Shown: positions 45,396-56,186, numbered from the stretch's first letter. The stretch: 64,000 nucleotides of DNA from an uncultured Flavobacteriaceae bacterium (GCA_947501845.1 CANMXP010000005.1:186001-250000), one strand, 5' to 3'. The notes: generated from the letters alone by a model not told the origin. Made by a program: numbers and translations.

Positions 45396-46481
45396 TTAAT
45401 TTTTATAAAGTGATATACTTCCGTATTCAGATTCAATATTGATGGTATTGCTAGAGGTTTTGTTACCATAATAGCCTGCGTAGAACTTGTCTGTTGTTTT
45501 TATGATTTTTTTTGTAAACTCTAACCCTTCAGAATTTAAAGACCCATATTGTAAATCAATATTAAAATTAAAATGATAAGCAGGAACATACCCTATTTTT
45601 ATGCCAACGTAATCAGATTTAATATTTACATTTCCAGCATTTTCAGTCATCCTTTTTATCTTTATAGAACCATAGTCAGCTTTAAGAGTTATATTTTTAT
45701 AAACATCACCAATAATAGTTGTTAAATAGTCACCATTTCCATTAATATTGTTTGCTTTGTCAATATTTATATGACCATAATCGCAATTATAATTAACATC
45801 TTCTGCTATTTCAACTTTAGAGTGTGTGTAGTCTGCATTAATATCTAACTTATTTGTTTTGGATACAGTGAAACCACTATAATCGGCATTTATTTTCCCG
45901 CTTTTTATATATTCAAAGTAGCAGTTTTTTGTATAATCGAAATTAATACTATTATTATCGGCCATTAATTCTTTAGTAGTAATTTTACCGTAGTCGCAAT
46001 TTATTTTTGCTTGTCCTTCAAGTTTGTCTACATTAATGCTTCCGTAATCATTATTTAAATCGATATTGTTTGTAGTAGGAATTTTGATCAGATAATTAAT
46101 TTTCATACTTACTTTATCGTTTTTTTTCCAATTCCACCAGGAATTAGATTTTCCTTCTCCAAATTTCGTTTTTGCAGAAACATGGTTGGAAGAAGCTTCA
46201 AAATGAACTGTTATAGCATCTAGTTTTTCTTGAACTTTTTCTTCATTATTTCCAGTGGTCGTAATAGTAATTTCAAAAACAACCCTATTTTCATTCCATG
46301 TGATAATATCGACATTTCCATAGCTATTATCTACACTTAACATCGCATTGGATGCTACAGAGTATGCCTTGTTGATGGTCTTCTTTTTTGTATACTTACC
46401 CTTATCCTCTGTTGATGCCCAAGTAAACAGCGGTAGTATTAATAATAAGATTAGCGTTTTAAATTGTAATGCTCGTTTCAT
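45396..46481 (-). CDS. Repetitive beta-solenoid-like protein with DYG motifs
   Basis: A 361-residue exported protein (signal up to about 22). From about residue 45 the sequence repeats short DYG/EYG strands (NDYGSINVDK, CDYGKITTKE, ADYGSIKIKR, SEYGSISLYK), typical of a DUF4097/GIN-like beta-helix. WWNWKKNDKVSMKINYLIKI near 110 is a separate beta segment. Function unknown; it lies between the anti-sigma-like gene and the GSGD protein, so both repeat proteins probably belong to the same regulated set. Confidence 0.82.
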   Translation of the reverse strand: MKRALQFKTLILLLILPLFTWASTEDKGKYTKKKTINKAYSVASNAMLSVDNSYGNVDIITWNENRVVFEITITTTGNNEEKVQEKLDAITVHFEASSNHVSAKTKFGEGKSNSWWNWKKNDKVSMKINYLIKIPTTNNIDLNNDYGSINVDKLEGQAKINCDYGKITTKELMADNNSINFDYTKNCYFEYIKSGKINADYSGFTVSKTNKLDINADYTHSKVEIAEDVNYNCDYGHINIDKANNINGNGDYLTTIIGDVYKNITLKADYGSIKIKRMTENAGNVNIKSDYVGIKIGYVPAYHFNFNIDLQYGSLNSEGLEFTKKIIKTTDKFYAGYYGNKTSSNTINIESEYGSISLYKN

Positions 46482-46568
46482 GTGCTCGTTTTTTATTGTT
46501 TCTTAATGGTCATCTTCGACTATACGCAGTACAGTTATCATATCATTTACTAATGATTATTAAAATCA

Positions 46569-47138
46569 TTAAATATTGATGTCCGACATTTCATGTGACT
46601 GACCATTTAATTGTTTAATTCTTTCTATTTGCTCTAAAGTATTTTGCAATATGTCTATTCTGTTTTGGAAGTTGGAAATCATAGCGTATATAACACGACT
46701 GTCGTCTCCGCTTTCGGTTAAATCTTTTTTTAGTGATATATAATTCTCTTCTAATGCCTTTATGCGCGCCATTGTATCTTGAATGAGTACTTGAACTTCG
46801 GGGGCATTTTCATTCTCAATCTTGCTTAATTCTTCTGCTATTGTAGACGTAAAAAAATCTTCTGTTTCGGCCATTTTAGGCGATACGTTAGCTAGTTCTC
46901 TATAGCTTTCGTCTTGTTGAGAACCGATAAAAAGTGCTATTAATAGCATAACAGAAGCGGCTACACCAATTAAAGGTTTCCATAAACGACGCCTTTGTTT
47001 ATCAACTTTAACCAGTTGTAGCTCGCCTTGTTTATTTAATTTGTTTAAAAAACGTTCTGTATGATTTAATCCAGGGCTTTCTATATCGAAATCATTTTTA
47101 TGTTTTTCAAACAGTTTGTCTATACTATCTTTACTCAT
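46569..47138 (-). CDS. Membrane anti-sigma-like protein
   Basis: A 189-residue protein with a cytosolic N-terminal part (about 1-50, IDKLFEKHKNDFDIESPG), one transmembrane helix (about 52-68, PLIGVAASVMLLIALFIG) and a helical outer part (KIENENAPEVQVLIQDTMAR, then ISNFQNRIDILQNTLEQIER). Its start overlaps the ECF sigma gene by 8 bases, the usual layout of sigma/anti-sigma pairs. There is no zinc-binding HxxxCxxC motif. Anti-sigma function is inferred from topology and position. Confidence 0.8.
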   Translation of the reverse strand: MSKDSIDKLFEKHKNDFDIESPGLNHTERFLNKLNKQGELQLVKVDKQRRRLWKPLIGVAASVMLLIALFIGSQQDESYRELANVSPKMAETEDFFTSTIAEELSKIENENAPEVQVLIQDTMARIKALEENYISLKKDLTESGDDSRVIYAMISNFQNRIDILQNTLEQIERIKQLNGQSHEMSDINI

Positions 47139-47691
47139 AAGCTACTTGTAATTTTGCTCTTAAACTTTCCTTGGCTCTAGAAATGATAGTTCTACAATTT
47201 GCATTGGAAATGTTTAAAATATTACTAATTTCTTCATAATCGTAACCTTCAATTAAATTTAAGGTTAAAGCAATTCTATAATTATCTTTTAATAATTTCA
47301 TGGTATTTAAAATTTGCTTCACTTTTACGTTTGAAAATTCGTAGTCGCTATCAATACCATGATTATCATCTTCTAATTTGTATAGCATATCATCTAAAGG
47401 GACTTCCTTGTTTTTGCTATTCTTTTTATAGTGATAAATACTATTATTTATAACAATTCGTTTTAACCACACTCCAAATATTTTTGATTCTTTAAGGCTG
47501 TCTAATTTTGTAAATGCCATTAAAAACGAATCTTGCATAATATCTTCAGCCTCAAAACTGTCTTTCACGATTCTAAAAGAAGCATTGTACATGGCTTTAT
47601 AATATCTGTTATACATTTCCAATTGTGCAGATTGGTTTCCAGATTTACAAAGCTCAACAAGCTGTTCGATATTTAATTTAGTTGGCGTCAA
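47131..47691 (-). CDS. ECF-type RNA polymerase sigma factor (second)
   Basis: A 186-residue sigma factor with region 2 (about 20-95, RYYKAMYNASFRIVKDSFEA, then AEDIMQDSFLMAFTKL) and region 4 (about 120-180, DYEEISNILNISNANCRTII). It is the first gene of an operon with an overlapping membrane partner and two beta-solenoid-like proteins, so it most likely controls that set and its own synthesis in response to an envelope signal. That last point is inference. Confidence 0.92.
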   Translation of the reverse strand: MTPTKLNIEQLVELCKSGNQSAQLEMYNRYYKAMYNASFRIVKDSFEAEDIMQDSFLMAFTKLDSLKESKIFGVWLKRIVINNSIYHYKKNSKNKEVPLDDMLYKLEDDNHGIDSDYEFSNVKVKQILNTMKLLKDNYRIALTLNLIEGYDYEEISNILNISNANCRTIISRAKESLRAKLQVAYE

Positions 47692-47746
47692 AAAAACAAA
47701 TTGTTATAATATAGATTTGTATTGTTATGTTTTGTTACAGTTTTGT

Positions 47747-47782
47747 AAAAAAAAATCCCATATTCAGTAAGAATATAGGATT
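47747..47782 (-). terminator. Terminator of metE
   Basis: AATCC-ATATTC pairs with GAATAT-GGATT (about 47754-47782, one mismatch). The A-run (47747-47755) is a U-run on the minus strand, after the metE stop. Confidence 0.75.
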
Positions 47783-47823
47783 TTAATATGATTAAAGGAA
47801 ATGTTGTTATTTTAAAAATAAAA

Positions 47824-50136
47824 TTAAACGGCTTCCATTTTTATCTCTCTTTGTTGTATAGCTGCTTTCACCATATTTTCCAAAGCTGTTTTTGTTTCTG
47901 GCCAGTCTCTGGTTTTTAGTCCGCAATCAGGATTTACCCAGATATGCTCTTTTGGTAAAACGTTTTTTGCTTTTAAAAGTAAGTGCTCAATTTCTTTTAC
48001 TGAAGGCACTCTGGGAGAATGAATATCATAAACACCAGGACCAATTTCATTGGGGTATTTAAAATCAACAAAAGCATCTAATAATTCCATTTCAGATCTG
48101 GAGGTCTCAATGGTAATAACATCTGCATCCATAGCGGCGATGCTGTTAATAATATCATTAAATTCAGAATAGCACATATGGGTATGAATTTGTGTCTCAT
48201 CTTTTACGCCACAAGCAGAAATTCGAAATGCTCTTACAGCCCAGTCTAAATAATCTTCCCAAGCTTCTTTTCTTAAGGGTAAACCTTCTCGAATAGCAGG
48301 TTCGTCAATTTGAATGATTTTTATCCCATTACTTTCTAAGTCAACAACTTCGTCCCTAATAGCTAATGCTATTTGGTTGCATGTTATTTGTCTGGGTTGG
48401 TCATTTCTAACAAAAGACCATTGTAAAATGGTTACTGGTCCTGTAAGCATTCCTTTTACAGGTAAGTCCGTTAGGGACTGTGCGTAAGCAGACCACTTAA
48501 CCGTCATGGCGCTTTCGCGAGATACATCGCCAAATAGAATAGGGGGTTTTACACATCTACTACCATAACTTTGTACCCAACCAAAGCTACTAAAAGCAAA
48601 TCCCTTTAGTCTTTCACCAAAATATTCAACCATATCATTTCGCTCAAATTCTCCATGAACTAAAACGTCGATACCAATGTCTTCTTGAAAACGGATAGAC
48701 TCTTTAGTTTCCTCGGCAATTAGTGAATCGTATTCTGATGGGGATAAAATTCCTTTTTTGAACTTCGATCTCCAACTTCTAACGTCTTTAGTTTGTGGAA
48801 ATGACCCAATAGTGGTTGTAGGGAATAATGGTAAATTTAGTGCTGTTTTTTGTTTTGCTTGTCTATTCTTAAATGTGCTTTTTCTTTGGCTATAGCTATC
48901 ATTTAAGGCGAGCACTCTGTCTTTTACATGGTTATTATGTATGAGTACCGATGTCTTTCTATTAGCATTTGCCAGTTTATTTTCCTTGAATTCTTTTTCA
49001 AACTCATTATAGTTAGAAGAGGCTAGCCCTTTTAGGGTTCTAATTTCTTGTAATTTTTGTTTTGCAAATGCCAACCATTGCTTTATTTCTGGAGCTAAGT
49101 TCTTTTCATTGGTTTCTAAATCTAAATCATATGGACAGTGGAGTAGAGAACATGATGAGGATATCCAGACATTTTCTTCTCCAATTTTAGAAACTACTAA
49201 TTCTATAGTTTTTAGGGAATCATCAAAATCATTTTTCCAAATATTCCTTCCGTCAACTAAACCTAAGGACAATTTTGTATTTGTATTAAAGTTTTTAGAT
49301 TCTAGGATGTCTTTTAATTGTAATTGGCACCTCACTAAATCTAAATGCAAAGTATCTATAGGTAGCTGTAATGCAGTGCCTAAATTATCGCCATAACAAT
49401 CAAAGTAGTTTGCTAAAAAGATTTTTAAATCAGGGAAGTTGGCATTTATTTTTTCATAAGTAGATTTAATAGCCTGTTTTTCTTGTCCATTTAAATCTAG
49501 GGCTAGACAAGGTTCGTCAAATTGTATGTATTCAACACCTAGTAAAGTCAATTGAGAAATAATTTCAAAATAGACAGGCAATAGTTTTTCTAATAAACTT
49601 AGTCTATGAAAACCTGCTTCTTTTTCTTTTCCTAATAAAAGAAATGTTACAGGTCCAATGAGTACAGGTTTGGTTTTAATACCTAACTCTAGTGCTTCTT
49701 TGTATTCATCAATTATTTTTGTTGAGAAAAATTCAAAACTTTGTTCTTTTTCAAATTCAGGGACAATATAATGGTAGTTGGTGTCAAACCATTTGGTCAT
49801 TTCCATGGCGGTACAGTCAATGTCCTCATTCTGTATCCCTCTTGCCATAGCAAAGTATAAATCTAACTGGTTTTCGTGTTTTAGTTTGTTATAGCGTTTA
49901 GGGATGCATCCCACACTTAAGCAGGTATCGAGCACCTGGTCGTAAAAAGAGAAATCGTTTGAAGGGATATAATCTATTCCTATATTTTTTTGAAGTAGCC
50001 AGTTTTCTTTTCTAATATGGCCCCCTGTTTTTAAAAGTTCTTTTTGGTCGGTCTTTCCTGACCAATAAGCCTCGTTTGCTTTTTTTAGTTCTCTTTGACT
50101 TCCGATTCTCGGATATCCTAAAATTGTAGTTTTCAT
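47824..50136 (-). CDS. metE: Cobalamin-independent methionine synthase MetE
   Basis: The enzyme moves the methyl group of 5-methyltetrahydropteroyl-triglutamate to homocysteine, the last step of methionine synthesis without B12. It has 770 residues, the usual length. The N-terminal half starts with LGYPRIGSQRELKKANEAYW. In the C-terminal half the zinc ligands are seen in HTHMCYSEF (about 646-650) and the second Cys in NPDCGLKTR (about 737). IGSFPQTKDVRSWRS and HGEFERNDMVEYFGE match the family. It is divergent from an Lrp-type regulator. Confidence 0.95.
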   Translation of the reverse strand: MKTTILGYPRIGSQRELKKANEAYWSGKTDQKELLKTGGHIRKENWLLQKNIGIDYIPSNDFSFYDQVLDTCLSVGCIPKRYNKLKHENQLDLYFAMARGIQNEDIDCTAMEMTKWFDTNYHYIVPEFEKEQSFEFFSTKIIDEYKEALELGIKTKPVLIGPVTFLLLGKEKEAGFHRLSLLEKLLPVYFEIISQLTLLGVEYIQFDEPCLALDLNGQEKQAIKSTYEKINANFPDLKIFLANYFDCYGDNLGTALQLPIDTLHLDLVRCQLQLKDILESKNFNTNTKLSLGLVDGRNIWKNDFDDSLKTIELVVSKIGEENVWISSSCSLLHCPYDLDLETNEKNLAPEIKQWLAFAKQKLQEIRTLKGLASSNYNEFEKEFKENKLANANRKTSVLIHNNHVKDRVLALNDSYSQRKSTFKNRQAKQKTALNLPLFPTTTIGSFPQTKDVRSWRSKFKKGILSPSEYDSLIAEETKESIRFQEDIGIDVLVHGEFERNDMVEYFGERLKGFAFSSFGWVQSYGSRCVKPPILFGDVSRESAMTVKWSAYAQSLTDLPVKGMLTGPVTILQWSFVRNDQPRQITCNQIALAIRDEVVDLESNGIKIIQIDEPAIREGLPLRKEAWEDYLDWAVRAFRISACGVKDETQIHTHMCYSEFNDIINSIAAMDADVITIETSRSEMELLDAFVDFKYPNEIGPGVYDIHSPRVPSVKEIEHLLLKAKNVLPKEHIWVNPDCGLKTRDWPETKTALENMVKAAIQQREIKMEAV

Positions 50137-50162
50137 AAAATCATTATTGCTTTATATCTGTA

Positions 50163-50232
50163 CAAAATTAGTTTTATGGATTTTTTATATCGTTAAAAAT
50201 GATTTATTTGGATGTAATTACTATTTTTGGAT
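50163..50232. promoter_or_regulatory. metE/lrp divergent control region
   Basis: TAATTTTG on the minus strand (50163-50170) could be the metE -7 element, and TATTTTTG on the plus strand (50222-50229) that of the Lrp gene. The heptamer TTTGGAT is repeated at 50207-50213 and 50226-50232, 19 bases apart, a possible regulator contact. No riboswitch fold is visible. Confidence 0.45.
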
Positions 50233-50294
50233 AAATTAATAGTTTTTTAATCTTTCAATTGAGGGTTAAGACAAGTTAAACAGAAAATCATTCT

Positions 50295-50756
50295 ATGATG
50301 TTATTAGACAAGATAGACTTACGCATATTAAACATACTTCAACATAATTCTAATTTAACCACTAAAGAATTGGCGGCCAAGGTAAATTTATCCACAACAC
50401 CTGTTTTTGAAAGGGTAAAGAAATTGGAAAAGGAAGGTTATATTAAAAAGTATAAGGCCATATTAGATGCCGAAAAATTGGACAGGGGACTTATGGTATT
50501 TTGTAATATAAGGCTGAAAGAGCATACCCGTAAAATTGGAAATCAGTTCGTAAAAGATATTCTTTCTTTAGATGAGGTTACCGAATGTTATAATATTTCT
50601 GGGGATTATGATTTTATATTGAAAGTTTTGGTAAAGGATATGAAGCACTATCAAAATTTTGTTTTAAATCATTTAGGCGAATTACAAAATATAGGAAGTG
50701 CGCACAGCACCTTCGTTATGGGAGAAATAAAAAATTCTTATTTGGTTCCTATTTAA
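50295..50756 (+). CDS. Lrp/AsnC family transcriptional regulator
   Basis: A 153-residue regulator with an N-terminal helix-turn-helix (about 8-60, NSNLTTKELAAKVNLSTTPV then FERVKKLEKEGYIKKYKA) and a C-terminal RAM/ligand domain (about 70-150, ITECYNISGDYDFILKV-like VTECYNISGDYDFILKVLV). It is divergent from metE. Lrp proteins sense amino acids, so control of metE by this regulator is likely but only inferred. A strong terminator follows. Confidence 0.92.
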   Translation: MMLLDKIDLRILNILQHNSNLTTKELAAKVNLSTTPVFERVKKLEKEGYIKKYKAILDAEKLDRGLMVFCNIRLKEHTRKIGNQFVKDILSLDEVTECYNISGDYDFILKVLVKDMKHYQNFVLNHLGELQNIGSAHSTFVMGEIKNSYLVPI

Positions 50757-50766
50757 TTTAAAAGCA

Positions 50767-50799
50767 AAAAAAACTCGAAAATTAATTTCGAGTTTTTTT
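50767..50799. terminator. Bidirectional terminator between lrp and clpC
   Basis: AACTCGAAA (50772-50780) pairs with TTTCGAGTT (50786-50794) with A- and T-runs on both sides. It serves two converging genes. Confidence 0.9.
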
Positions 50800-50807
50800 A
50801 TGGTTTT

Positions 50808-53357
50808 TTATGATTCTGTGGGGTTTTCAGCTTTTTCTATTGAGATACTCAATTCCTGAGTTACTTTATCTAAATCAATTTTAATTTTATCACCTTCTTC
50901 AAGATGGGAGGCAACAATTTCTTCAGCTAAAGCATCTTCAATATATTTTTGTATGGCTCTTTTTAAAGGTCTAGCGCCATATTGTTTATCGAAACCTTTT
51001 TCGGCAATATAATCTTTAGCACTTTTGCTAAGTTTTAAGATATAGCCCAAGCCTTTAATTCTTGCTAAAAGCTTTTCTAATTCAATATCAATAATTTTGT
51101 TGATGTCTTCTTTCTCTAAAGCATTGAAGACTACAACATCGTCAATTCTATTTAAAAACTCAGGAGCAAAAGATTTTTTCAATGCGTTTTCGATAACACT
51201 TCTGGCATTGGCATCTTCTTGTGCTTTTTGTGATGCCGTTCCGAAACCTATACCTGTTCCAAAATCTTTAAGTCTTCTGGCACCAATATTAGAGGTCATA
51301 ATGATAATCGTATTTCTAAAATCGATTTTTCTTCCTAAACTATCGGTCAAGTAACCATCATCAAGTACTTGAAGTAACATATTGAAAACATCAGGATGTG
51401 CTTTTTCGATTTCATCTAGCAATATAACGGCATACGGTTTACGTCTAACTTTTTCGGTTAATTGTCCGCCTTCTTCATAACCAACATATCCTGGAGGTGC
51501 TCCAATTAATCTGGAAATAGCAAATTTTTCCATATATTCACTCATATCTATTCTAACGAGTGAGTCTTCACTATCAAACAATTCTCTAGATAATACTTTT
51601 GCCAACTGTGTTTTACCTACACCTGTTTGTCCTAAAAAGATAAATGAACCGATAGGTTTGTTTGGATCTTTAAGACCAGCACGATTACGTTGAATGGCTT
51701 TTACTACTTTGGCAACGGCGTCATCTTGCCCGATTACTTTTCCTTTAATAAGGTTGGGCAGTTCGGCAAGCCTGTTGATTTCAGTCTGTGCAATTCTGTT
51801 TACAGGCACGCCTGTCATCATAGAGACTACATCTGCAACATTATCTTCGGTAACAATTTCTCTATGTTGTTTTGTATCCTCTTCCCATTTTTCCTGAGCA
51901 ATTACCAATTCTTTTTCAATGCGTTTTTCGTCATCTCTAAGTTTAGCAGCTTCTTCATATTTTTGCTTCCTTACAACGGCATTTTTAGATTCCTTAATGT
52001 CTTCCAGTTGTTTTTCAAGTTCTAATATTTGTTGCGGAACATCAATATTGGTTATATGTACACGAGATCCAGCTTCATCTAAAGCGTCAATAGCTTTGTC
52101 TGGTAAAAAACGTTCTGTCATGTACCTATTGGTTAACTTAACACAAGCTTCTATTGCTTCTGGAGTGTAATCAACATTATGGTGTTCTTCGTATTTTCCT
52201 TTTATATTATTAAGGATTTCAATCGTTTCTTCTACCGAAGTAGGTTCTACGATTACTTTTTGAAAACGACGTTCTAAAGCACCATCTTTTTCAATATATT
52301 GCCTGTATTCGTCTAAGGTTGTTGCACCTATACATTGAATTTCACCACGTGCCAATGCCGGTTTAAACATATTTGAAGCGTCTAAACTTCCTGTTGCACC
52401 ACCAGCCCCCACTATGGTATGGATTTCATCAATAAATAAGATAACATCATCATTCTTTTCGAGTTCGTTCATCACTGCTTTCATGCGTTCTTCAAACTGG
52501 CCTCTATATTTTGTTCCAGCAACTAAGCTTGCTAAATCTAGAGTGACAACACGTTTATTGAATAAAATACGTGATACCTTTCGTTTTACAATTCTAAGTG
52601 CCAAACCTTCGGCAATGGCAGATTTACCAACACCAGGTTCACCAATTAAAAGCGGATTGTTTTTTTTGCGTCTACTTAAAATCTGTGACACACGTTGTAT
52701 TTCCTTTTCACGTCCAACAACAGGATCAAGCTTGCCTTCTTCTGCTAACGCAGTTAAATCACGTCCAAAATTATCTAAAACGGGTGTTTTAGACTTCTTA
52801 TTTGTTTTTCCAGCAGGCGTATTAAAAATATTGTCCTTTGAAGCATCACCTTCGGCATTCATATCGTCATCTTGAAAAGATTCAGATTTGGGTTCTATAT
52901 AGTTATTATCGCTTGTTATCATAAGCTTAAATTGTTCTTTAACATTATCATAGTCGACTTTTAGTTTATTTAAAAGCTTTGTAGTTGGGTCATTTTCATT
53001 CCTCAAGATACACAGCAGTAAATGTGCTGTATTTATTGAAGTGCTTTGAAATAACTTGGCTTCTAAAAACGTGGTTTTTAAAGCACGTTCTGCTTGTCTG
53101 GTAAGGTGTAAATTCTTCTTTTGATTAGAAGTTACAGCAATATTAGGGTTTGCAGGGCTTAATATTTCGACTTTCCGTCTTAAATGATTTAAGTCAATAT
53201 CTAAAGCGTTCAATATGTTAATAGCTTTGCCATTACCATCTCGCAAAAGCCCAAGCATCAAATGTTCGGTGCCAATAAAATCATGGCCTAACCTTAGTGC
53301 TTCTTCTTTGCTATAAGCAATTACATCTTTTACTCTTGGGGAAAAATTATCATCCAT
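50808..53357 (-). CDS. clpC: ATP-dependent chaperone/unfoldase ClpC
   Basis: A class I Clp/Hsp100 of 849 residues that unfolds substrates and feeds them to ClpP. Clp_N repeats are at about 1-150. The first AAA module has Walker A GEPGVGKS (239-246) and Walker B ILFIDE (306-311). A UVR-like coiled segment (about 450-485, KQKYEEAAKLRDDEKRI) separates it from the second module with Walker A GQTGVGKT (576-583) and IGAPPGYVGYEEGGQ. The presence of a UVR/M-like segment and Clp_N places it as ClpC rather than ClpA or ClpB. Confidence 0.93.
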   Translation of the reverse strand: MDDNFSPRVKDVIAYSKEEALRLGHDFIGTEHLMLGLLRDGNGKAINILNALDIDLNHLRRKVEILSPANPNIAVTSNQKKNLHLTRQAERALKTTFLEAKLFQSTSINTAHLLLCILRNENDPTTKLLNKLKVDYDNVKEQFKLMITSDNNYIEPKSESFQDDDMNAEGDASKDNIFNTPAGKTNKKSKTPVLDNFGRDLTALAEEGKLDPVVGREKEIQRVSQILSRRKKNNPLLIGEPGVGKSAIAEGLALRIVKRKVSRILFNKRVVTLDLASLVAGTKYRGQFEERMKAVMNELEKNDDVILFIDEIHTIVGAGGATGSLDASNMFKPALARGEIQCIGATTLDEYRQYIEKDGALERRFQKVIVEPTSVEETIEILNNIKGKYEEHHNVDYTPEAIEACVKLTNRYMTERFLPDKAIDALDEAGSRVHITNIDVPQQILELEKQLEDIKESKNAVVRKQKYEEAAKLRDDEKRIEKELVIAQEKWEEDTKQHREIVTEDNVADVVSMMTGVPVNRIAQTEINRLAELPNLIKGKVIGQDDAVAKVVKAIQRNRAGLKDPNKPIGSFIFLGQTGVGKTQLAKVLSRELFDSEDSLVRIDMSEYMEKFAISRLIGAPPGYVGYEEGGQLTEKVRRKPYAVILLDEIEKAHPDVFNMLLQVLDDGYLTDSLGRKIDFRNTIIIMTSNIGARRLKDFGTGIGFGTASQKAQEDANARSVIENALKKSFAPEFLNRIDDVVVFNALEKEDINKIIDIELEKLLARIKGLGYILKLSKSAKDYIAEKGFDKQYGARPLKRAIQKYIEDALAEEIVASHLEEGDKIKIDLDKVTQELSISIEKAENPTES

Positions 53358-53618
53358 AATCGTGTCCTTTCTGCATTAAAAATACTAAAACATTTTACTA
53401 AAGGCAAAAACTGTACCTTAAATTGTCAGTAAGTTGCTAATTGACGAAAAAATCTTTATAAAATCAAAATTTTTTAAAGTATACTTATTAACTAAAAAAG
53501 GATGCAAAATTGTTAATAAAAAACACGAAAAAAATAGTGTGAAAACACTTAACATGACTGTTGAAATAGTTATATTAGCATGTTTTGAAATATAGATAAA
53601 ACTTAATTAAAATTATAT

Positions 53619-56186
53619 ATGGCAGAAGGAGAGAAATTGATCCCTATTAATATTGAAGATGAGATGAAATCGGCATACATTGATTATTCAATGTCGGTCA
53701 TTGTGTCACGTGCTTTACCAGATGTAAGGGACGGCTTGAAACCAGTTCATAGACGTGTACTTTATGGTATGCACGAGTTGGGTGTTAGAGCAAATTCAGC
53801 GCATAAAAAATCCGCAAGAATAGTTGGAGAAGTTTTAGGTAAATACCATCCACATGGTGATACGTCTGTTTATGATGCTATGGTACGTATGGCTCAAGAA
53901 TGGAGTTTACGTTATATGTTGGTTGATGGTCAAGGAAATTTTGGTTCTATAGATGGAGATAGTCCTGCAGCAATGCGTTATACGGAAGCACGTATGCGTA
54001 AAATATCTGAGGACATGTTGGCGGATATTGAAAAAGAAACTGTAGACCATAAATTGAATTTTGATGATACCTTGAAAGAACCGACGGTTCTTCCAACACG
54101 TATTCCAGGTCTTTTAGTTAATGGAGCATCAGGTATTGCGGTAGGTATGGCTACTAACATGCCGCCTCACAATTTAACTGAAGTGGTGAATGGTACAATT
54201 GCCTACATAGATAATCATGATATTGAAATAGACGAGCTTATTACACATATTAAAGCGCCAGATTTTCCAACAGGAGGGACTATTTATGGTTATGATGGTG
54301 TTAAGGAAGCTTTTCATACAGGTCGTGGTCGTATTGTCGTGCGAGGAAAAGCAAATATCGAGGAAGTAAATGGTCGTGAGTGTATTATAGTAGATGAAAT
54401 TCCTTATCAGGTTAATAAAGCAGACATGATTAAAAAGACTGCAGACTTGGTAAATGATAAGAAATTAGAGGGTATTTCTACCATTCGTGATGAATCCGAT
54501 AGAAACGGTATGCGTATTGTATACGTTTTAAAGCGTGATGCCATCCCTAATATTGTATTAAATAAATTATATAAGTATACAGCTTTACAATCATCTTTTA
54601 GTGTAAATAATATTGCATTAGTAGATGGTCGTCCGCGAATGTTAAACTTAAAAGAACTCATTCATTATTTCGTTGAGCATAGACATGAAGTTGTTGTAAG
54701 ACGTACTACTTATGAATTGCGGAAAGCGGAAGAACGTGCTCATATATTAGAAGGTTTAATTATTGCATCAGATAATATTGATGAGGTTATAGCCATTATT
54801 AGAGCTTCTTCAAATGCAGATGAAGCCAGAGAGAATTTAATCAAACGTTTTGAGCTTTCTGAGATTCAAGCCAAGGCTATCGTTGAAATGCGTTTGCGCC
54901 AATTAACGGGTCTGGAGCAAGACAAATTGCGTTCGGAGTATGAGGAGATTATGAAAACCATTGAAGACTTAAAAGATATCTTGGCTAGAAAAGAGCGCAG
55001 AATGGATATTATTAAGGAAGAACTGGAAGTTGTAAGAGATAAGTATGGTGATGAGCGTCGTTCGACTATTGAATATGCTGGAGGTGATTTGAGTATTGAA
55101 GATATGATTCCTGATGAAAAAGTGGTTATTACTATTTCGCATGCAGGTTATATCAAGCGTACATCGCTTACAGAATATAAAACACAAAATAGAGGAGGTG
55201 TTGGCCAAAAAGCATCAACGACTCGAAATGAAGATTTCTTAGAACATCTATTTGTGGGAACAAATCACCAATATATGTTGTTCTTTACGCAAAAGGGGAA
55301 ATGTTTCTGGATGCGTGTTTATGAGATTCCAGAAGGTAGTAAAACATCCAAAGGTAGAGCGATTCAAAACTTGATCAATATTGAACAGGATGATAAGGTA
55401 ATGGCCTTTATTTGTACTCAAGATTTAAAAGATGAAGATTATATTAATAGTCATTATGTTATTATGGCTACCAAGAACGGTCAGGTAAAGAAAACATCTT
55501 TAGAGCAATATTCACGTCCTCGAACAAATGGAATTAATGCGATTACCATTAAAGATAATGACGAGTTATTAGAAGCTAAGTTAACTACTGGTAATAGTCA
55601 AGTTATGCTGGCACTAAAATCAGGAAAAGCAATTCGTTTCGAAGAAGCGAAAACAAGACCTATGGGGCGTGGTGCTTCTGGTGTTAGGGGTATTAGACTT
55701 GCTCATGATAATGATGAAGTTATAGGTATGGTTACTATTGAAAACCCACAAGAAGAATCTGTGTTGGTAGTTTCTGAAAATGGTTATGGTAAACGTACTT
55801 ACATTGATGATCCTGAAGATGGAGAACCGGTTTACAGAATTACAAATAGAGGAGGAAAAGGTGTTAAAACCATTTCTATTACAGAGAAGACAGGTAATTT
55901 AGTGGCTATAAAGAGTGTAACAGACAACGATGATTTAATGATTATCAATAAATCTGGAATCGCTATACGCATGGTCATTGAAAATTTACGAGTTATGGGG
56001 AGGGCTACCCAAGGTGTGAAGCTCATTAATTTAAAAGGAAATGATTCCATAGCAGCAGTCGCTAAAGTTATGCATGATGAAGATGAGGTAGAAGATCCTG
56101 AAACTATTGAAAATATTAATAACTCTGAGGATGGCACAACTCTTGATAACAACAGTGCAGAAGATAATAATACTAAAAACAATTAA
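53619..56186 (+). CDS. gyrA: DNA gyrase subunit A
   Basis: The breakage-reunion subunit of gyrase, 855 residues; with GyrB it puts negative supercoils into DNA. The catalytic tyrosine is Tyr121 in RYTEARM. The quinolone region reads [16 protein letters not shown], with Thr where E. coli has Ser83; Thr is also reported as wild type in some Flavobacterium. The C-terminal half has the beta-propeller repeats and a GyrA box (QNRGGVGQ). The tail from about 810 is strongly acidic. The TPR gene begins 13 bases after the stop codon. Confidence 0.96.
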   Translation: MAEGEKLIPINIEDEMKSAYIDYSMSVIVSRALPDVRDGLKPVHRRVLYGMHELGVRANSAHKKSARIVGEVLGKYHPHGDTSVYDAMVRMAQEWSLRYMLVDGQGNFGSIDGDSPAAMRYTEARMRKISEDMLADIEKETVDHKLNFDDTLKEPTVLPTRIPGLLVNGASGIAVGMATNMPPHNLTEVVNGTIAYIDNHDIEIDELITHIKAPDFPTGGTIYGYDGVKEAFHTGRGRIVVRGKANIEEVNGRECIIVDEIPYQVNKADMIKKTADLVNDKKLEGISTIRDESDRNGMRIVYVLKRDAIPNIVLNKLYKYTALQSSFSVNNIALVDGRPRMLNLKELIHYFVEHRHEVVVRRTTYELRKAEERAHILEGLIIASDNIDEVIAIIRASSNADEARENLIKRFELSEIQAKAIVEMRLRQLTGLEQDKLRSEYEEIMKTIEDLKDILARKERRMDIIKEELEVVRDKYGDERRSTIEYAGGDLSIEDMIPDEKVVITISHAGYIKRTSLTEYKTQNRGGVGQKASTTRNEDFLEHLFVGTNHQYMLFFTQKGKCFWMRVYEIPEGSKTSKGRAIQNLINIEQDDKVMAFICTQDLKDEDYINSHYVIMATKNGQVKKTSLEQYSRPRTNGINAITIKDNDELLEAKLTTGNSQVMLALKSGKAIRFEEAKTRPMGRGASGVRGIRLAHDNDEVIGMVTIENPQEESVLVVSENGYGKRTYIDDPEDGEPVYRITNRGGKGVKTISITEKTGNLVAIKSVTDNDDLMIINKSGIAIRMVIENLRVMGRATQGVKLINLKGNDSIAAVAKVMHDEDEVEDPETIENINNSEDGTTLDNNSAEDNNTKNN

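Noticed and set aside
52414-52875. 153-codon plus-strand frame opposite clpC
   Set aside because: It is antisense to a highly conserved coding sequence, with no start context or recognisable domain.
53841-53880. Thr at the quinolone-resistance position of GyrA
   Set aside because: Thr is reported as the wild-type residue here in Flavobacterium species, so it does not show resistance by itself.
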